Source of the DNA: Didymella arachidicola
Lineage: Eukaryota; Ascomycota; Dothideomycetes; Pleosporales; Didymellaceae
Length of the DNA: 64,000 bases
Assembly (NCBI GenBank): GCA_016630955.3
Contig: CM049985.1
Location: forward strand, 124,001 to 188,000
Direction: 5' to 3'
Numbering within the stretch: the stretch's first letter is position 1; the number at the start of each line of letters is the position of its first letter. Of this stretch, positions 30,482-41,009 are shown piece after piece. Under the pieces are notes generated by a model. It made no database searches. It was given only the letters and a program-made list of their open reading frames with translations, and was not told where the DNA came from. The translations under genes and the position numbers were made by a program.

Positions 30482-31427
30482 ATGTACACAGCTTCTGTTC
30501 TTACTGCGCTGCTAGCAGCTCCTGTTGCCCTGGCGGCTCCATACCTCCACCCACACATCTCCAAACGCGCATCTGCCGAGAACGTGAAGTGTCCCCTGGT
30601 TCTTGATGGCCGCGTTCCCACCAACATGTCCAAGGCTCCAACCTCCTTCGACACATCCAACGCCCTCTTCAACCCAGACTACGTCAAGGGCAACAACCTC
30701 ACCTGGTCGCAAATCCTCAAGTTCCCCGCCACAGAGCCCTCCCGCTTCGATGGCGCCGACCACTCCGCGATCGAAGTGACCATCAGTGATGCGTCGATCT
30801 TCCAGAAGCAAAACGGCTTCCGTCGCGCGGGACTGCAGTTCAACAAGGACTCGCCCCAGGACGCTTCTGACGAGGGTATCAAGACTCTGCACTTCTCTGT
30901 CAAGCAGGACCCCCAGCGTCCCCTCAACTTGACCCACGAGTACCTCAGCGCCTGGCACGAAGCCGCCGACTACAGCAACAACCAGATCCAGTTCCAGGTT
31001 GGCCAGCTGATTGATAACGCGAGCAGCAAGAAGAATAACTTCAAGATCCTCGACCGCGCTGGCAAGCAGATTTGGGATATTCCGATTGATTACAAGAAGT
31101 GGCAGAACTTTGCCATCAAGCTTGACTACACTAAGAAGTACGCTCCTCTCACTTTCTCCCCTGCCTGAAACATGAACGAAAGTTGACGAAATATGAAGCC
31201 AAACCACGGTTTACTACTCCAGTGGCGCTGCTAAGCTCACCCGTGTTGCGGGACCAACCAGCGTCAACCTTGCTGGCGGCGGTCAGTTCCAGATCGGTGT
31301 GCTGAAGAAGCCCACTGGTACTTCCGACGTCGTCAATGCTGGATACCAGAAGCCGAACCTGAACGAGGGCCAGATCTACGGTGGTCTCTTCGTGGAGGAC
31401 TCTGCCAAAGGCTGCATTTCTCTTTAA
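30482..31427 (+). CDS. GH131 secreted beta-glucanase
   Basis: Two exons: 30482-31137 and 31199-31427, giving 294 residues. The start at 30482 gives a clean signal peptide (MYTASVLTALLAAPVALA) and a short propeptide ending KR. GH131 signatures follow: CPLVLDGRVPTNM, FNPDYVKGNNLTWSQIL, IEVTISDASIFQKQNGFRRA, KTLHFSVKQDPQRPLNLTHE, WHEAADYSNNQIQFQVGQ, and after the intron GGQFQIGVLKKPTGTSDVVN and EGQIYGGLFVEDSAKGCISL. Family members hydrolyse beta-1,3/1,4/1,6-glucans and are expressed by plant-associated fungi. The intron uses donor GTACGC and acceptor GAAG. No carbohydrate-binding module is attached. Confidence 0.93.
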
Positions 31428-32496
31428 ATGCCAAGAGAGCGCGATCCATGTTCTTGAGGTGCGTGTTTGTCGGTTTGGTGGTTTGGTGGCTTGGTGGCTT
31501 GGTGGCTTGGTGCTTTGGTGATTCGGTGCGTGCGAGATGACGTGTATATACTGCAAGAGATAGACGTACATATATAACAAGTGTTTCTACATATTGCCCT
31601 TTGATACAATACGAAGATTGACTTGATGTGACACTGGTCCGCGCATTTCGCTGAGTGGGTTCAGTGGCTGAGGTGGCATCGCGAAAAGACTAAACATTGC
31701 GGTAGAGCTATGTCGGTGAGCATTTCGTCTCAACCTGACTGAACCTCTCGGAGCAGCGGACTTATCTAGACCGATGTTGGAGGATATGATGCTGTGCGAA
31801 GAGGTCATATAGCATAAGTCCTTGAGTTTTGGCGAAGCACTTGAAGCGCTGCCAAGCCGTCATCTGAACTTCATGGGTTGACATCGAGCCTACGACGCTT
31901 CGCTGTCCTGACGAAGGCATTCCTACTCTTCCCATGAAAAGCTGCACCTGACGTAGAAATTTTCTAGCTTTCGTTGCTCACGAATGCGTGTAGGGGATGT
32001 CGTGGTCGTACTCTGGATGCAGCGCAAGGATGGTTGGTATGACTTCGATAGCTACACTGCCCTCAATACATTGCGAATGTTGAGGGTAATGTGATGTGAC
32101 CGGTTGCTGTTCGACCGCGAGACCAGCTCGCACAGCCGATATATGCACATTGTGCTGGGATTCGAATCGGGCTTGGATCAACTAGCTCGTAAGGACAGAC
32201 ACCTTCGGACAATTGAGCGAAGGAGTTGTTCGTCGTGGCCACTCCGCAAGACTGCGGACGCTCCTGGTATGCTGTATTATCGTTACGTGTTTGGTTGTGA
32301 CAAATACGGCAGATTCACGGAAGATGCAGCGTGTCAGGTTAAAGAGTGAACAATGCAAATGATAATTACAGCATGCATACCTTATGTGAAATAGTGAATG
32401 AAGTGTGATGATCCCACCGATGGCGCCGACGCTCTGTGTTGTTGTAAATAGAAAGAAAAGACCCGAAAACCCTGCAATAATGCGTCGCGCCGGACT
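31428..32496. other. Intergenic region with a short G/T-rich minisatellite
   Basis: About 1.07 kb between the convergent GH131 and E2 genes. It holds the TTGGTGGC-type repeat at 31472-31529. No gene recognised. Confidence 0.5.
31472..31529 (+). repeat. TTGGTGGC-type short tandem repeat
   Basis: Several imperfect 8-bp units (TTGGTGGT, TTGGTGGC, TTGGTGCT) in the 3' flank of the GH131 gene, just downstream of its stop. Confidence 0.7.
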
Positions 32497-33470
32497 CTAT
32501 AGAATATCAAATTTCTTTACGACCATAAACAACAATGCTGCAATAACGCCCCAAATGCATGTGTCAATCCATGCCAGCGAGCGATCTGGGCTTTGTTGAA
32601 CCACTTGCTGCAACGGTGGAGCTGGTACTGTTCTCGTTGGTGCAGCAGCGTTTGCGATGGGTCGGACAGGCGTCACTGGTGGTGCCGCAGCTGCAGCTAC
32701 AGCTGGTCTTGCGGGCTGACTTGACGGTACGGCTTGAGTTGAAGCGTCCTTTTGTGTCTCGGACTCCACAGCCTTGCCCTTGCCTTTGTCGACCTTCTCA
32801 GCCCCGACTTCTTCCTTTTCTCGCAGTTCATCTCTGTATGCGAGCCTCAGCTCCTCGGGTATCTCCTCCTCTTTTCTCCTGCCTTCTGTCTTTTCGATCT
32901 CCTCAACGGCTTCTTCTCGCTCCTTCATGATCTCGGCGTTGCTCTTCCCACATCCTGAGCATGTCCAGTTGCCGCTGTCCCTTGCCATCCTTTCTCGAGC
33001 ATCTCGGCTACATTCGATGCCGCCCAACTGGCCCTTAGCATCGGTGTCCATGAAGCTCCTGATAGCCACTAGCGCTGTTCTTACGCCCCAGGCTGGCTGC
33101 CATGTCTCCTCATGGTGCCCAGATATACTTAAACAGATCTCGCGATTGACTTCAAATCGTCCGGTAGGCGTGAGAAAGCGAAAGTTCGGCGGTCGAAGGG
33201 GGTACTGTGGCGGCAGTATTATGCGTCCGTGGTAGATGCCACCAGCGTATGCGGAAGGCGACTCAGGGCCTTTGATTGTGAAATGCCACTCGAAGATGTT
33301 GTCTTCCAGCGGTTCGGCATGGTAGTCTGATGAGGGAGAGACAGAAAGCTCGGAGGCTTCCTTTACTGTGTCGTATAAGGGACATGTAAGCGATGCGGAA
33401 TGAAGGCTGAAAGCTTACAAATACGCTTGATGGTAGGGTTCTTGGTGTTGAACTGCCCACGCGTGGACAT
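32497..33470 (-). CDS. UBC6: Ubc6-like ER membrane-anchored E2 ubiquitin-conjugating enzyme
   Basis: Two exons: 33470-33419 and 33365-32497, giving 306 residues. The UBC fold spans the first 150 or so residues. It shows Ubc6/UBE2J features: LTPTGRFEVNREICLSISGH with catalytic Cys near residue 95, no HPN tripeptide, and HHEETWQPAWGVRTAL. A long polar linker, Glu/Lys-rich then Ala/Pro-rich, leads to a C-terminal tail anchor (WIDTCIWGVIAALLFMVV, then KKFDIL). In yeast, Ubc6 works with Doa10 in ER-associated degradation. A pogo-type transposon has inserted 265 bp upstream of this gene's start, inside its likely promoter region. UBC6 or a close J-type paralogue. Confidence 0.92.
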
Positions 33471-33733
33471 GGCCGCGACTTCTCTGAGCAGCAAGCTACA
33501 AGTGTGGAGCTACTGGAGGTAGGATTAATCGTCACAGTGATTCTGGTTTGCTGTCAGCTTGTGATTGCTGATAGTTGAAACGTTGACGTGGACGTTGCGA
33601 CTGCGTTCGGGGCAACAAACGCCGGCCGTACCGCGCGATAAGGTATCGAAGGCCCCACTCATACACCAACACGCACTTTCACTCTGGGGCAGATGTGGGC
33701 CTGTACCACGCCTTGCTTACCCAGGGTACCAGG
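33471..33733. other. Residual promoter between the E2 gene and transposon
   Basis: About 263 bp upstream of the E2 start codon, up to the TA target-site duplication of the element. Confidence 0.6.
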
Positions 33734-33735
33734 TA

Positions 33736-33807
33736 ACGTTAAGGATCAGCAAGCTGGCTAGATCAGCAAGCTGGCCACCCCACCAAACCTGACCCGACTC
33801 TCTACAC
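33736..33807 (+). repeat. Left terminal inverted repeat of element 1
   Basis: 72 bp. Contains two direct copies of GATCAGCAAGCTGGC, starts 17 bp apart, followed by CACCCCACCAA. One mismatch to the right repeat. Confidence 0.95.
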
Positions 33808-33817
33808 AACTACCATA

Positions 33818-35455
33818 ATGCCGCGACAACGACGCTCTATACAGACTTCTCGTGAAGGCAGAATAAGCCTTGCTATCGCGTCCTATCGTAATAATCCAAA
33901 ACAGTCTCTCCGCGCTCTTGCGATGGCTTTTGATGTGCCAAGATCCACACTCCAGACGCGTGTCGGTGGTACCCAGCCACGATCAGAGGTACGACCTGCT
34001 AATTGTAAGCTATCGCCTATCGAAGAGCATTCTCTCGTGCAGTGGATCCTAGACCTTGACCGGCGTGGTTTTCCACCCCATATTATCGACGTGCGACGAA
34101 TGGCAGACGTATTACTCGCCGCGCGTGGCCAAGATCCACCTCCACAGCCTGTCGGCAAGAAATGGGTGTCGCGCTTTATTCAAGGCCAGCCAGAGCTCCA
34201 GATAAAGTGGACTAGAAGGCTTAATAGCCAGCGCGCTAGTTCTGAGGATCCTATCGCGATTACAGCGTGGTTCAAACTAGTAGAGGAGACGCGACAGACG
34301 TATGGCGTTCTTGACCAGGATATCTACAACTTTGACGAGACTGGATTCGCTATGGGCGTCGCTGCAACGTCAAAAGTAGTCACTAGCTCTGATAGAGTCG
34401 GTCGTGCAGTCGCCGTACAGCCAGGCAATCGCGAGTGGGTGACAGTAATCGAGTGTGTTAACGCGTCTGGCTGGTCTCTACCACCGTTCGTGATCCTGGC
34501 TGGTAAGGTCCACCAGAGCAGCTGGTATCGCGATCTCCCTCTAGATTGGACTGTCGGCGTCTCAGAGAATGGCTGGACGACAGATGAGCTAGGTTTCGAG
34601 TGGATAAAGCACTTCAACCAGCATACAGCCGCTCGTACAGCTGGAGTCTATCGGCTTCTTATTGTAGACGGCCATAGCAGCCACGCTACGCCAGAGTTCG
34701 ACCAGTACTGCGCCAATAATAAGATCATTACTCTCTGTATGCCGCCGCATACCTCCCATCTTCTCCAGCCTCTAGATGTGAGCTGCTACTCCCCTCTTAA
34801 GCGCGCGTACGGACGTCAGGTTGAGGAGCTCGCCCGCCAAGGCGTATACCATATTGACAAGATAGACTTCCTTATAGCCTATACACGGATCCGGCCGACT
34901 ATATTTACGCAGCAGAATATCCAATCAGGCTTTCGGGCGACAGGTCTTGTCCCTTCTTGTCCAGATCGTGTTCTGTCGTCGCTAACTGTCGTTCGGACGC
35001 CGTCTCCACCACAGACAACTATAGATGACAACGTTGCAGCACAGGCAGCGGCGCAGACAGAGACACCACATACAGTAGAGCAGCTTCAGCAGCAGGTACG
35101 CTATCTCCAAGAGCGACTGCGGCGGCAGCCAGAGAGTCCAACAAGTATTGCTATCCGCCAGCTTGCTAAGAGCGCTCAGCTTGCAATGCAATCAGCAGTA
35201 ATACTCGCGGAGGAGAATAAGAAGCTACGTGAAGAAAATCAGCGCCAGCGACAAAAACAGAACCAGCCGCGTCAATATATCGCTTCTGGTGGAGTTCTCC
35301 AGGTGCAGCAGGCTCAGCAGCTTATTGCAGAGGCAGAAAGGGTAGTTACGGAGGTTGAGCAGGGTGAGGGCAGTCAGCGACGTCAGCGCGCGCCGCCGAC
35401 GTGCACGAAGTGCCATATTCAAGGACACACTCGCACTTCGTGCAAAGCTAAATAA
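33818..35455 (+). CDS. Pogo/Fot1-type DDE transposase with zinc knuckle
   Basis: Intact 545-residue transposase. The N-terminal helix-turn-helix (RISLAIASYRNNPKQSLRAL, then DVPRSTLQTRV) is followed by a CENP-B/Tc5-type DNA-binding region with KKWVSRFIQGQPELQ. The DDE domain has D173 (YNFDETGF), D284 (LLIVDGHSSH) and D320 (HLLQPLDVSCY), a DD35D spacing. A coiled coil (LAEENKKLREENQRQRQKQ) and a C-terminal CCHC zinc knuckle (C529, C532, H537, C542; CTKCHIQGHTRTSC) end the protein. The zinc knuckle is the kind seen in Gag proteins and some fungal pogo-like transposases. Nothing looks broken, so the element may be autonomous. Confidence 0.95.
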   Translation: MPRQRRSIQTSREGRISLAIASYRNNPKQSLRALAMAFDVPRSTLQTRVGGTQPRSEVRPANCKLSPIEEHSLVQWILDLDRRGFPPHIIDVRRMADVLLAARGQDPPPQPVGKKWVSRFIQGQPELQIKWTRRLNSQRASSEDPIAITAWFKLVEETRQTYGVLDQDIYNFDETGFAMGVAATSKVVTSSDRVGRAVAVQPGNREWVTVIECVNASGWSLPPFVILAGKVHQSSWYRDLPLDWTVGVSENGWTTDELGFEWIKHFNQHTAARTAGVYRLLIVDGHSSHATPEFDQYCANNKIITLCMPPHTSHLLQPLDVSCYSPLKRAYGRQVEELARQGVYHIDKIDFLIAYTRIRPTIFTQQNIQSGFRATGLVPSCPDRVLSSLTVVRTPSPPQTTIDDNVAAQAAAQTETPHTVEQLQQQVRYLQERLRRQPESPTSIAIRQLAKSAQLAMQSAVILAEENKKLREENQRQRQKQNQPRQYIASGGVLQVQQAQQLIAEAERVVTEVEQGEGSQRRQRAPPTCTKCHIQGHTRTSCKAK

Positions 35456-35509
35456 CAAATTATATCCGTCAAGTTTTATCTAATTTTACTGCGTTGTTGT
35501 GGATCAATG

Positions 35510-35581
35510 GTGTAGAGAGTCGGGTCAGGTTTGGTGGGGTGGCCAGCTTGCTGATCTGGCCAGCTTGCTGATCCTTAACGT
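35510..35581 (-). repeat. Right terminal inverted repeat of element 1
   Basis: 72-bp inverted copy of the left repeat with one transition difference. Confidence 0.95.
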
Positions 35582-35583
35582 TA

Positions 35584-36574
35584 CCGAGCTTTTCTGAGAT
35601 GATCGTGTTCTGGCCGTTATGCCTGCGCAGTCTTGTAATCGGTGTCGCACCTTGCCTTTGCTTCCCACGTGACTGAAACTAGGTTGATCAGACGGGAGGA
35701 CTCCAGGGCTCCGTGCCTCTCATCACGAGGCACAGGACTGAAACGCTGCACAGTCTACCATGACTTCCTACTTAGAGAGACCATTGATCATTGAAGAGCT
35801 TACGTAGCTCTCGAGGGCGCTCCGATCCTAAATGACCAAGAGTTGAGCATGATTTGGTTCACTCTCTCTTCAAAAACGCTGCAGTCTAGCTGAGCTTTCA
35901 CCTTGCTGCAGGTGCCACCTCCAATTCACATATACGTACAGTCTGTTAGGTACTTTGCTGTGTCACACTTCCAGCGATATATCTGTCGTAAAGTTCATCA
36001 TTCTTCGGCGCCGAACAGCACGGGCACCGATCTCAACATCACAGCCCTACCCGCAGATCGAGAAGTTCTCACACGCCCAGCGCCAGCGCCCCATGGAGCC
36101 CCATCTCCCAATCGTGGTCCCTGACGATCACGCTTCTCCATCATTCTTCCCTTCATCGTGCTTTCCTGTCTCAACTTCATGATCACGCCCGTTCAAGATA
36201 CTGCTAACATATGCTTTTTATCATGCTCCACTGTGGCAAATCGTGCCTGACGTCTCGAACGCCACTCGCTTGCATCTAGGCCGCGCGCAGGTCCTCGGGA
36301 CGAAATGACACCATCGACCGATCGAGAAGCTCTCCTTGTCCTGCCTGCAAGACCCCTCGGTCCAGACCTCGTGAGCTTGACATGAGACGCGAGTTTTAAG
36401 GCTGTTATGCACGTGGGCTGCACGCATGCACGGTGTTGCCAAACGATAGCGCTTCAAAACGGTAGCTTTGCCGCAGTCAACCGCGGTGTGAAGAGCGTTT
36501 GAGAAGCTGTGCGCCACTGCGCAAGATACGCCTTTGTCACTGTTGCCGCAGACTGTACCACCACACCGCCAAAC
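35584..36574. other. Intergenic region
   Basis: About 990 bp between the transposon and the heme-oxygenase-fold gene. No gene recognised. Confidence 0.5.
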
Positions 36575-37755
36575 ATGCTGGAGAGCGCCAGAGAACTGCC
36601 AGTGTCCTTGCCAGGCGAGATCAACGCAGCAACACGGTACGCCTCATTTAGACCTGCCATCGTTCCTCATAGACTCATACTGCGCACAGAACACTGCACA
36701 CCAACCTTAACCGCTTGATAACGAGCCGCCTACTACTCGGCCTCCCACCGCACACAAACGACTCCACCCTCTACGCGACTGGCTTGCTTCACTTCGCGCA
36801 CATTTACCTGACCTTTGAGAGTCTGTGGGCAGACCTTATCCGCGACTGTGCTCGACCCACCTCCTATTCAGCGTCTACGATCGACCTTTCGCCTTCCAGT
36901 CTACCGACCTCGCCCCTACTATCATACCTTCTAGTCAATCCTTACGACTCGCCCTCCTTTTTTACGTCTACCCTCGGTGCACCAACACCACCCACGCCAC
37001 AAATCGCATCCTTCTTGTCAACTTTGCGTCCTCGAGGTTTGGCGCGCTCTGGGCGGCTTAAGAAAGATCTCGAGTATCTACTAGACGTGCATGCGACAGA
37101 TCTTGAGGTCTTGTTAGCGAAGTATCCTGGCGATAGGGTAGCAGCGTTCTGCACCCACATCCGCAGGAGTGTGAATGAAAAGCCGTGGACTCTGGTGGCG
37201 TATGCATGGTGCTTCTACATGGCCGTGTTTTCTGGCGGGAGGTGGATAAGAGCGGGACTACTGAGAGCAGGTGATGGCTTTTGGCCTCCACAAACCCCGG
37301 AAGACGGCATTGCACTAGCAGAACGAGGGCTGAGCTTTTGGCACTTCCCTGGGGCTCACGATGGCGAAGACATCAAAGCTGAGTTCAAGCTCAGGCTCGA
37401 AGAAGCGGAGCATCTGCTCACGGATGATCAGAGGGTGGACGTGATTGAGGAGGCAAAGAATGTTTTCCAGCTTTGCGCCGAAGTCGTCTACGAACTTGAC
37501 GACATGGTCGGTTCACACCAAGTTGCATCGAAATCGGGTGTGCACTCGCCGGTACAGGTTTCCATGGACTTGCCCACCGAGAAGCAGGGGCCCGTCGAGC
37601 GACCCGCAACTCCGAGCCTGAAGCTCGATGGCACGAAATCCTTCGCTGCTTTCCTGCGGCGACCCGAAATCACAAGCAGCCTGGTTGCTCTAGGATGTTT
37701 AATTTGCATTGCACTACTGCCGACCTTGGACATCAGCCTGCTTCAAGACTGGTAG
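36575..37755 (+). CDS. Heme-oxygenase-fold protein with C-terminal membrane anchor
   Basis: Two exons: 36575-36636 and 36690-37755, giving 375 residues. The splice restores EINAATRTLHTNLNRLITSR, the typical beginning of fungal heme-oxygenase-like proteins, where the His of RTLHTNLN would be the proximal heme ligand. Further matches are YATGLLHFAHIYLTFESLWA and AFCTHIRRSVNEKPWTLVAYAWCFYMAVFSGGRWIR, read as two stretches, the latter containing the conserved distal-helix Gly-rich turn. A C-terminal helix (SLVALGCLICIALLP) would anchor it in the ER. Heme oxygenases release iron from heme; fungal homologues of this length are mostly uncharacterised. The exon 1 donor is GTACGC and the acceptor GCACAG. 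Confidence 0.83.
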
Positions 37756-38067
37756 TCGTTTGTGTGCATCTGTTTGCAGAGATTGGATGGTAATACTCGG
37801 GTGATACGACTGCTTTCTTCTCCCTTTGAGCGTTGGTTTTTTTTTTTCATAAGGATGGCGTCGAGCAAGATACCCTAGATGCACACTATAGCCTGCCATA
37901 TATTCTTAACAATACAAGATTTCTTTTATTCATCGACTATTTTCAAGCCCGCGCGCTCGCTCTCGCTCCACCTGGAAGCCGAGGCACGTGGACGATGACT
38001 AATGCGACTTCTTCGAACAGCCTTGCCAATCTGCATCAGCACCTGATCTCCACCGTCATCAAACACA
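37756..38067. other. Short intergenic region
   Basis: About 310 bp including a 12-T run near 37837. Promoter of the TMEM14 gene. Confidence 0.5.
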
Positions 38068-38503
38068 ATGGCAGAACACCCCTCTTTCACCCTTGCTGGT
38101 CTCCGTAAGCATGCTGCTTATAGAAAGGAACCGAGACATGGACATTGACAAAGTATGCAGTTGCAGTAGGCGGAACAGCCGGTTTCCTCCGCACTCGATC
38201 AACACCCTCTCTTGTTGCAGGTCTCGTACTCGGTGCCTCATACGGCTATTCTGGTGCGCTACTTCCCAAGCCAGATACTTAGAAAGGTTTGTTGACGACA
38301 ACCTAGGCTATCTGATCAAGGAGAACAAAGATTACGGTACAGAACTTGCATTGGGCAACAGCGTGGTCCTGCTCGGATCAGCAATTCCAAGAATCATCAA
38401 GACGGGAGGACGGGCACCTGTGCCGATTGCTCTCGGTGCCACAGGCCTGCTCGCAACGTACTACTATCAGAAAAAGGTGCGTGAGTTCAGGTATGGTGTC
38501 TAA
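38068..38503 (+). CDS. TMEM14-family small membrane protein
   Basis: Three exons: 38068-38104, 38161-38253 and 38307-38503, giving 108 residues. Joined, it reads MAEHPSFTLAGLLAVGGTAG, then FLRTRSTPSLVAGLVLGASY, then GYSGYLIKENKDYGTELALG, with PRIIKTGGRAPVPIALGATG near the end. This is the usual TMEM14 pattern of 3-4 short helices with Gly-rich faces (TARTxSxPSLxAG motif). Family members sit in inner mitochondrial or ER membranes; animal TMEM14C is linked to heme-precursor transport, and the yeast relative is poorly characterised. Its place beside a heme-oxygenase-fold gene may be coincidence. Unspliced, the gene is invisible as one frame. Confidence 0.85.
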
Positions 38504-39779
38504 ATTCTGTCGAGACCACACAACTTTCTAAGATAATGTACGATACCTCGGCCACATCGCATTTCTGCCGACATAAGCCCTGGATGTCCAGAGACACAAA
38601 CAGAATCGCAGCTCTAATTACCGGTATCGACCTCTGCAGTGATCCTATCTTGATGTTATCCGCCACATGATCTTATCAGATGCTTGACAGCCAATGCCCG
38701 AGCTGGTTCCGGGACAGGTAGAGCCATGCTGCATCTCATTTCCCCGTCCACGCACTGGGCTTGTATGTAATATACATTGCTGTTGCAGGAAGAAGTTCCA
38801 CTGGTTATCTGCTCACTTGCGGATGCTCTAGGATCGGAAGGATCCACGTCGTGGAAATAAAGCTTTTAAGATTCGGACTTCAGTCGCCGCGATGCCGATC
38901 AATGAACCACCAGTGCCGCCCCGCAGGTCCCTTATGAAGACGTCAACCTTCATCGCAAGACGCCTTCGCTTGAGCAGCACGACGGGCAACACATGATCTG
39001 AGCGGCCACATTGAAAGGATATGAAGGGACCAGATGGATTCGTGCGACACGACGCGATATCCAGCGCATGCTGTGTGGACGCGCCACTGTCCTCCCAGGT
39101 AGTGACAATCACGATGATGGCGAGTCATGGTTAAGATAGGGTCAGCATAACGCTGCTCCACGACATCAGTGCCTGCGCTGCCGGAAAAGGGCGGCCCGCA
39201 TTACTGCCGAGCGCAAGATTGAAAGAGTCCAACTGAGTTGATCAAGATTGAAAGAATCCAACTGAGTTGATCGAGATTATACCAGTTCGCCCAAACAGTG
39301 TCATACTCCAGGTACGCAACCTGATTTGGAGGGTCACTGCACTCAGCTAAACGCGCTACCCTGACTGAGGATACTGCAAATCGCCCTCCCCACACGATCA
39401 TCAGCTTTAGCTGTCATTTTAAATTCTGCCGACAGGCCGAGTATACTGGGGGAAGCTTGCGATTCGCCCTCAGATCCCGGTGTGCTAGTCCATGGCTCCC
39501 TCTCGGCCAATGCTCCAGGACAAAAGACGTCTTTTGACGAGGGCGGGCAGATAGCATGGGCCTTGCACCCTGCAACGTGGAACTCTGCATGGCGAAAGGG
39601 GCGTCAGTCAGATGTTTCGATTGCGGCAGATTTCCGAGTGGCTCAACCCTGAGCTATAAGGAAGGACACACGGAAGGGCGCACAGTAGTCGTGCTCCACT
39701 GCGCTCGAATTCACCCATTCGAGGGCTTCCTCTATTGGTCTACCGTCCAGTCACTCATTCCACAACTAGTAAAGCAACC
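38504..39779. other. Intergenic region with a 29-bp tandem duplication
   Basis: About 1.28 kb. Contains the direct repeat at 39215-39272. No gene recognised. Confidence 0.5.
39215..39272 (+). repeat. 29-bp tandem duplication
   Basis: Two head-to-tail copies beginning AAGATTGAAAGA and ending GAGTTGATC, at 39215-39243 and 39244-39272, with a single mismatch. Confidence 0.9.
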
Positions 39780-41009
39780 ATGGGCATTGAACATCGTGCT
39801 ACCCAGCTTATCCAGGTGCGCGTCGCCGGTCTTGTCATGGCGAGCTCAGCTAACTCAGTCGACTAGATCGAGGGGTTTTTCCTCTCTATGGCTTGGATAG
39901 CAGTGATATTACGACTATATGTTCGTGTCTTTATCGTCAAAGCGTTCGGCTGGGACGACGGCTGGATGCTGTTCGCTCAGCTCATGCACACGCTGAACAG
40001 CGCCTGCGCTATAGGAGGTGCCTTGACAGGCACTGGTAGGCTTACCAAGGATCTCACACCTGGGAGCAGGATGATGGCACTGCGGGTACATACCATTCTG
40101 CTCCTGCTCAATCCGATACTGATACTGCTTTCAGTTTTGGTGGATCTGCTACTTTGCGTACTGTCTGAGTATGGTCGGTGCCAAAATATCCGTCGGCCTC
40201 TCGCTATTTCGTTACACGCCCATCACCCAGAAATTGTTTCGTTGCATCACCCACATCGTGATCTACACCAGCGTCGTGATGGGTATGGTCTATGGTCTCC
40301 TCGCAATGTTCCAGTGCCGTCCAGTCGAATTCTTCTGGACCAGAGCGCTCGGAGCAAAAGGCACATGCATCAGCATGGACATCATCATGGCCCTTACTTA
40401 TGTGATGTCGGTCATCTTCGCAGTGTGTGACTTTAGCTTCGTGCTCCTTCCAATCTTCCTCATCAAAGGACTCAATATGAATCGAAACCAAAAGTTTGCT
40501 CTAATTTCTATTCTAAGCATGGCTTGCATGTAAGTATGTAAGCGTTAGTATGCTCGACAGTAGCTGATTTTTCCGACAGTGCAAGTTCAGCAGTCATCGT
40601 CCGCCTGGCCTACGTTCCAACTTTCAGGGATCCCGAATTTCTCTACGCTACCGTACCTATCGCCATCTGGTCTGAGGTAGAGATGAGCCTTGCCATCACA
40701 GCTGGATCCCTCCCCATATTGCGCCCGCTTTACAAGGTTGCAGCCAAGAAGTTTAGCTGGAAGACCAGTTTCTTTAGCAATCAGAAGTCAGGCCATGCTT
40801 CGAAGGCTACTCTTACCATTGGCAGCTCCGTACTCGGCAGGAAAGTGTCGGACTACACTTCCTGCTCGGAATCTGAGTGCAAGATTGTCAGGGTAGATAG
40901 CGAGGAGTACGTGCTGCAAGAACAAAGGCCGACAACTGGAGGTCAGCTCATGGGAATCACCCAGACTACCCACTTCCAGGTCGATCATGAGCAGAGTGAC
41001 AAGTTCTGA
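39780..41009 (+). CDS. Fungal rhodopsin-fold (PTH11-type) seven-helix membrane protein
   Basis: Four exons: 39780-39815, 39867-40085, 40135-40529 and 40580-41009, giving 359 residues. Seven hydrophobic helices are visible. The family hallmark FIVKAFGWDDGWMLFAQ follows helix 1. Others are FWWICYFAYCLSMVGAKISV, VIYTSVVMGMVYGLLAMFQC with CRPVEFFW, and the helix-7 end EVEMSLAITAGSLPILRPLY. The cytoplasmic tail is polar. This family includes PTH11, needed for surface sensing and appressoria in rice blast, although most members have no known ligand and this one lacks a CFEM domain. The first exon (MGIEHRATQLIQ) is short for the extracellular N-terminus. Phase is consistent across all joins. Confidence 0.85.

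Larger units (their letters stand above)
33736..35581 (+). mobile_element. Intact pogo/Fot1-type DNA transposon (element 1)
   Basis: 1846-bp element flanked by TA at 33734-33735 and 35582-35583, the target-site duplication of Tc1/mariner-pogo transposons. The terminal inverted repeats are 72 bp and match at 71 positions. They begin ACGTTAAGGATCAGCAAGC. The near-identical ends and undamaged 545-codon transposase indicate a recent insertion not hit by RIP. It sits in the upstream region of the Ubc6-like gene. Confidence 0.95.

Noticed and set aside
30512..31207. 231-codon minus-strand frame
   Set aside because: Antisense of GH131, which has clear family motifs and a signal peptide.
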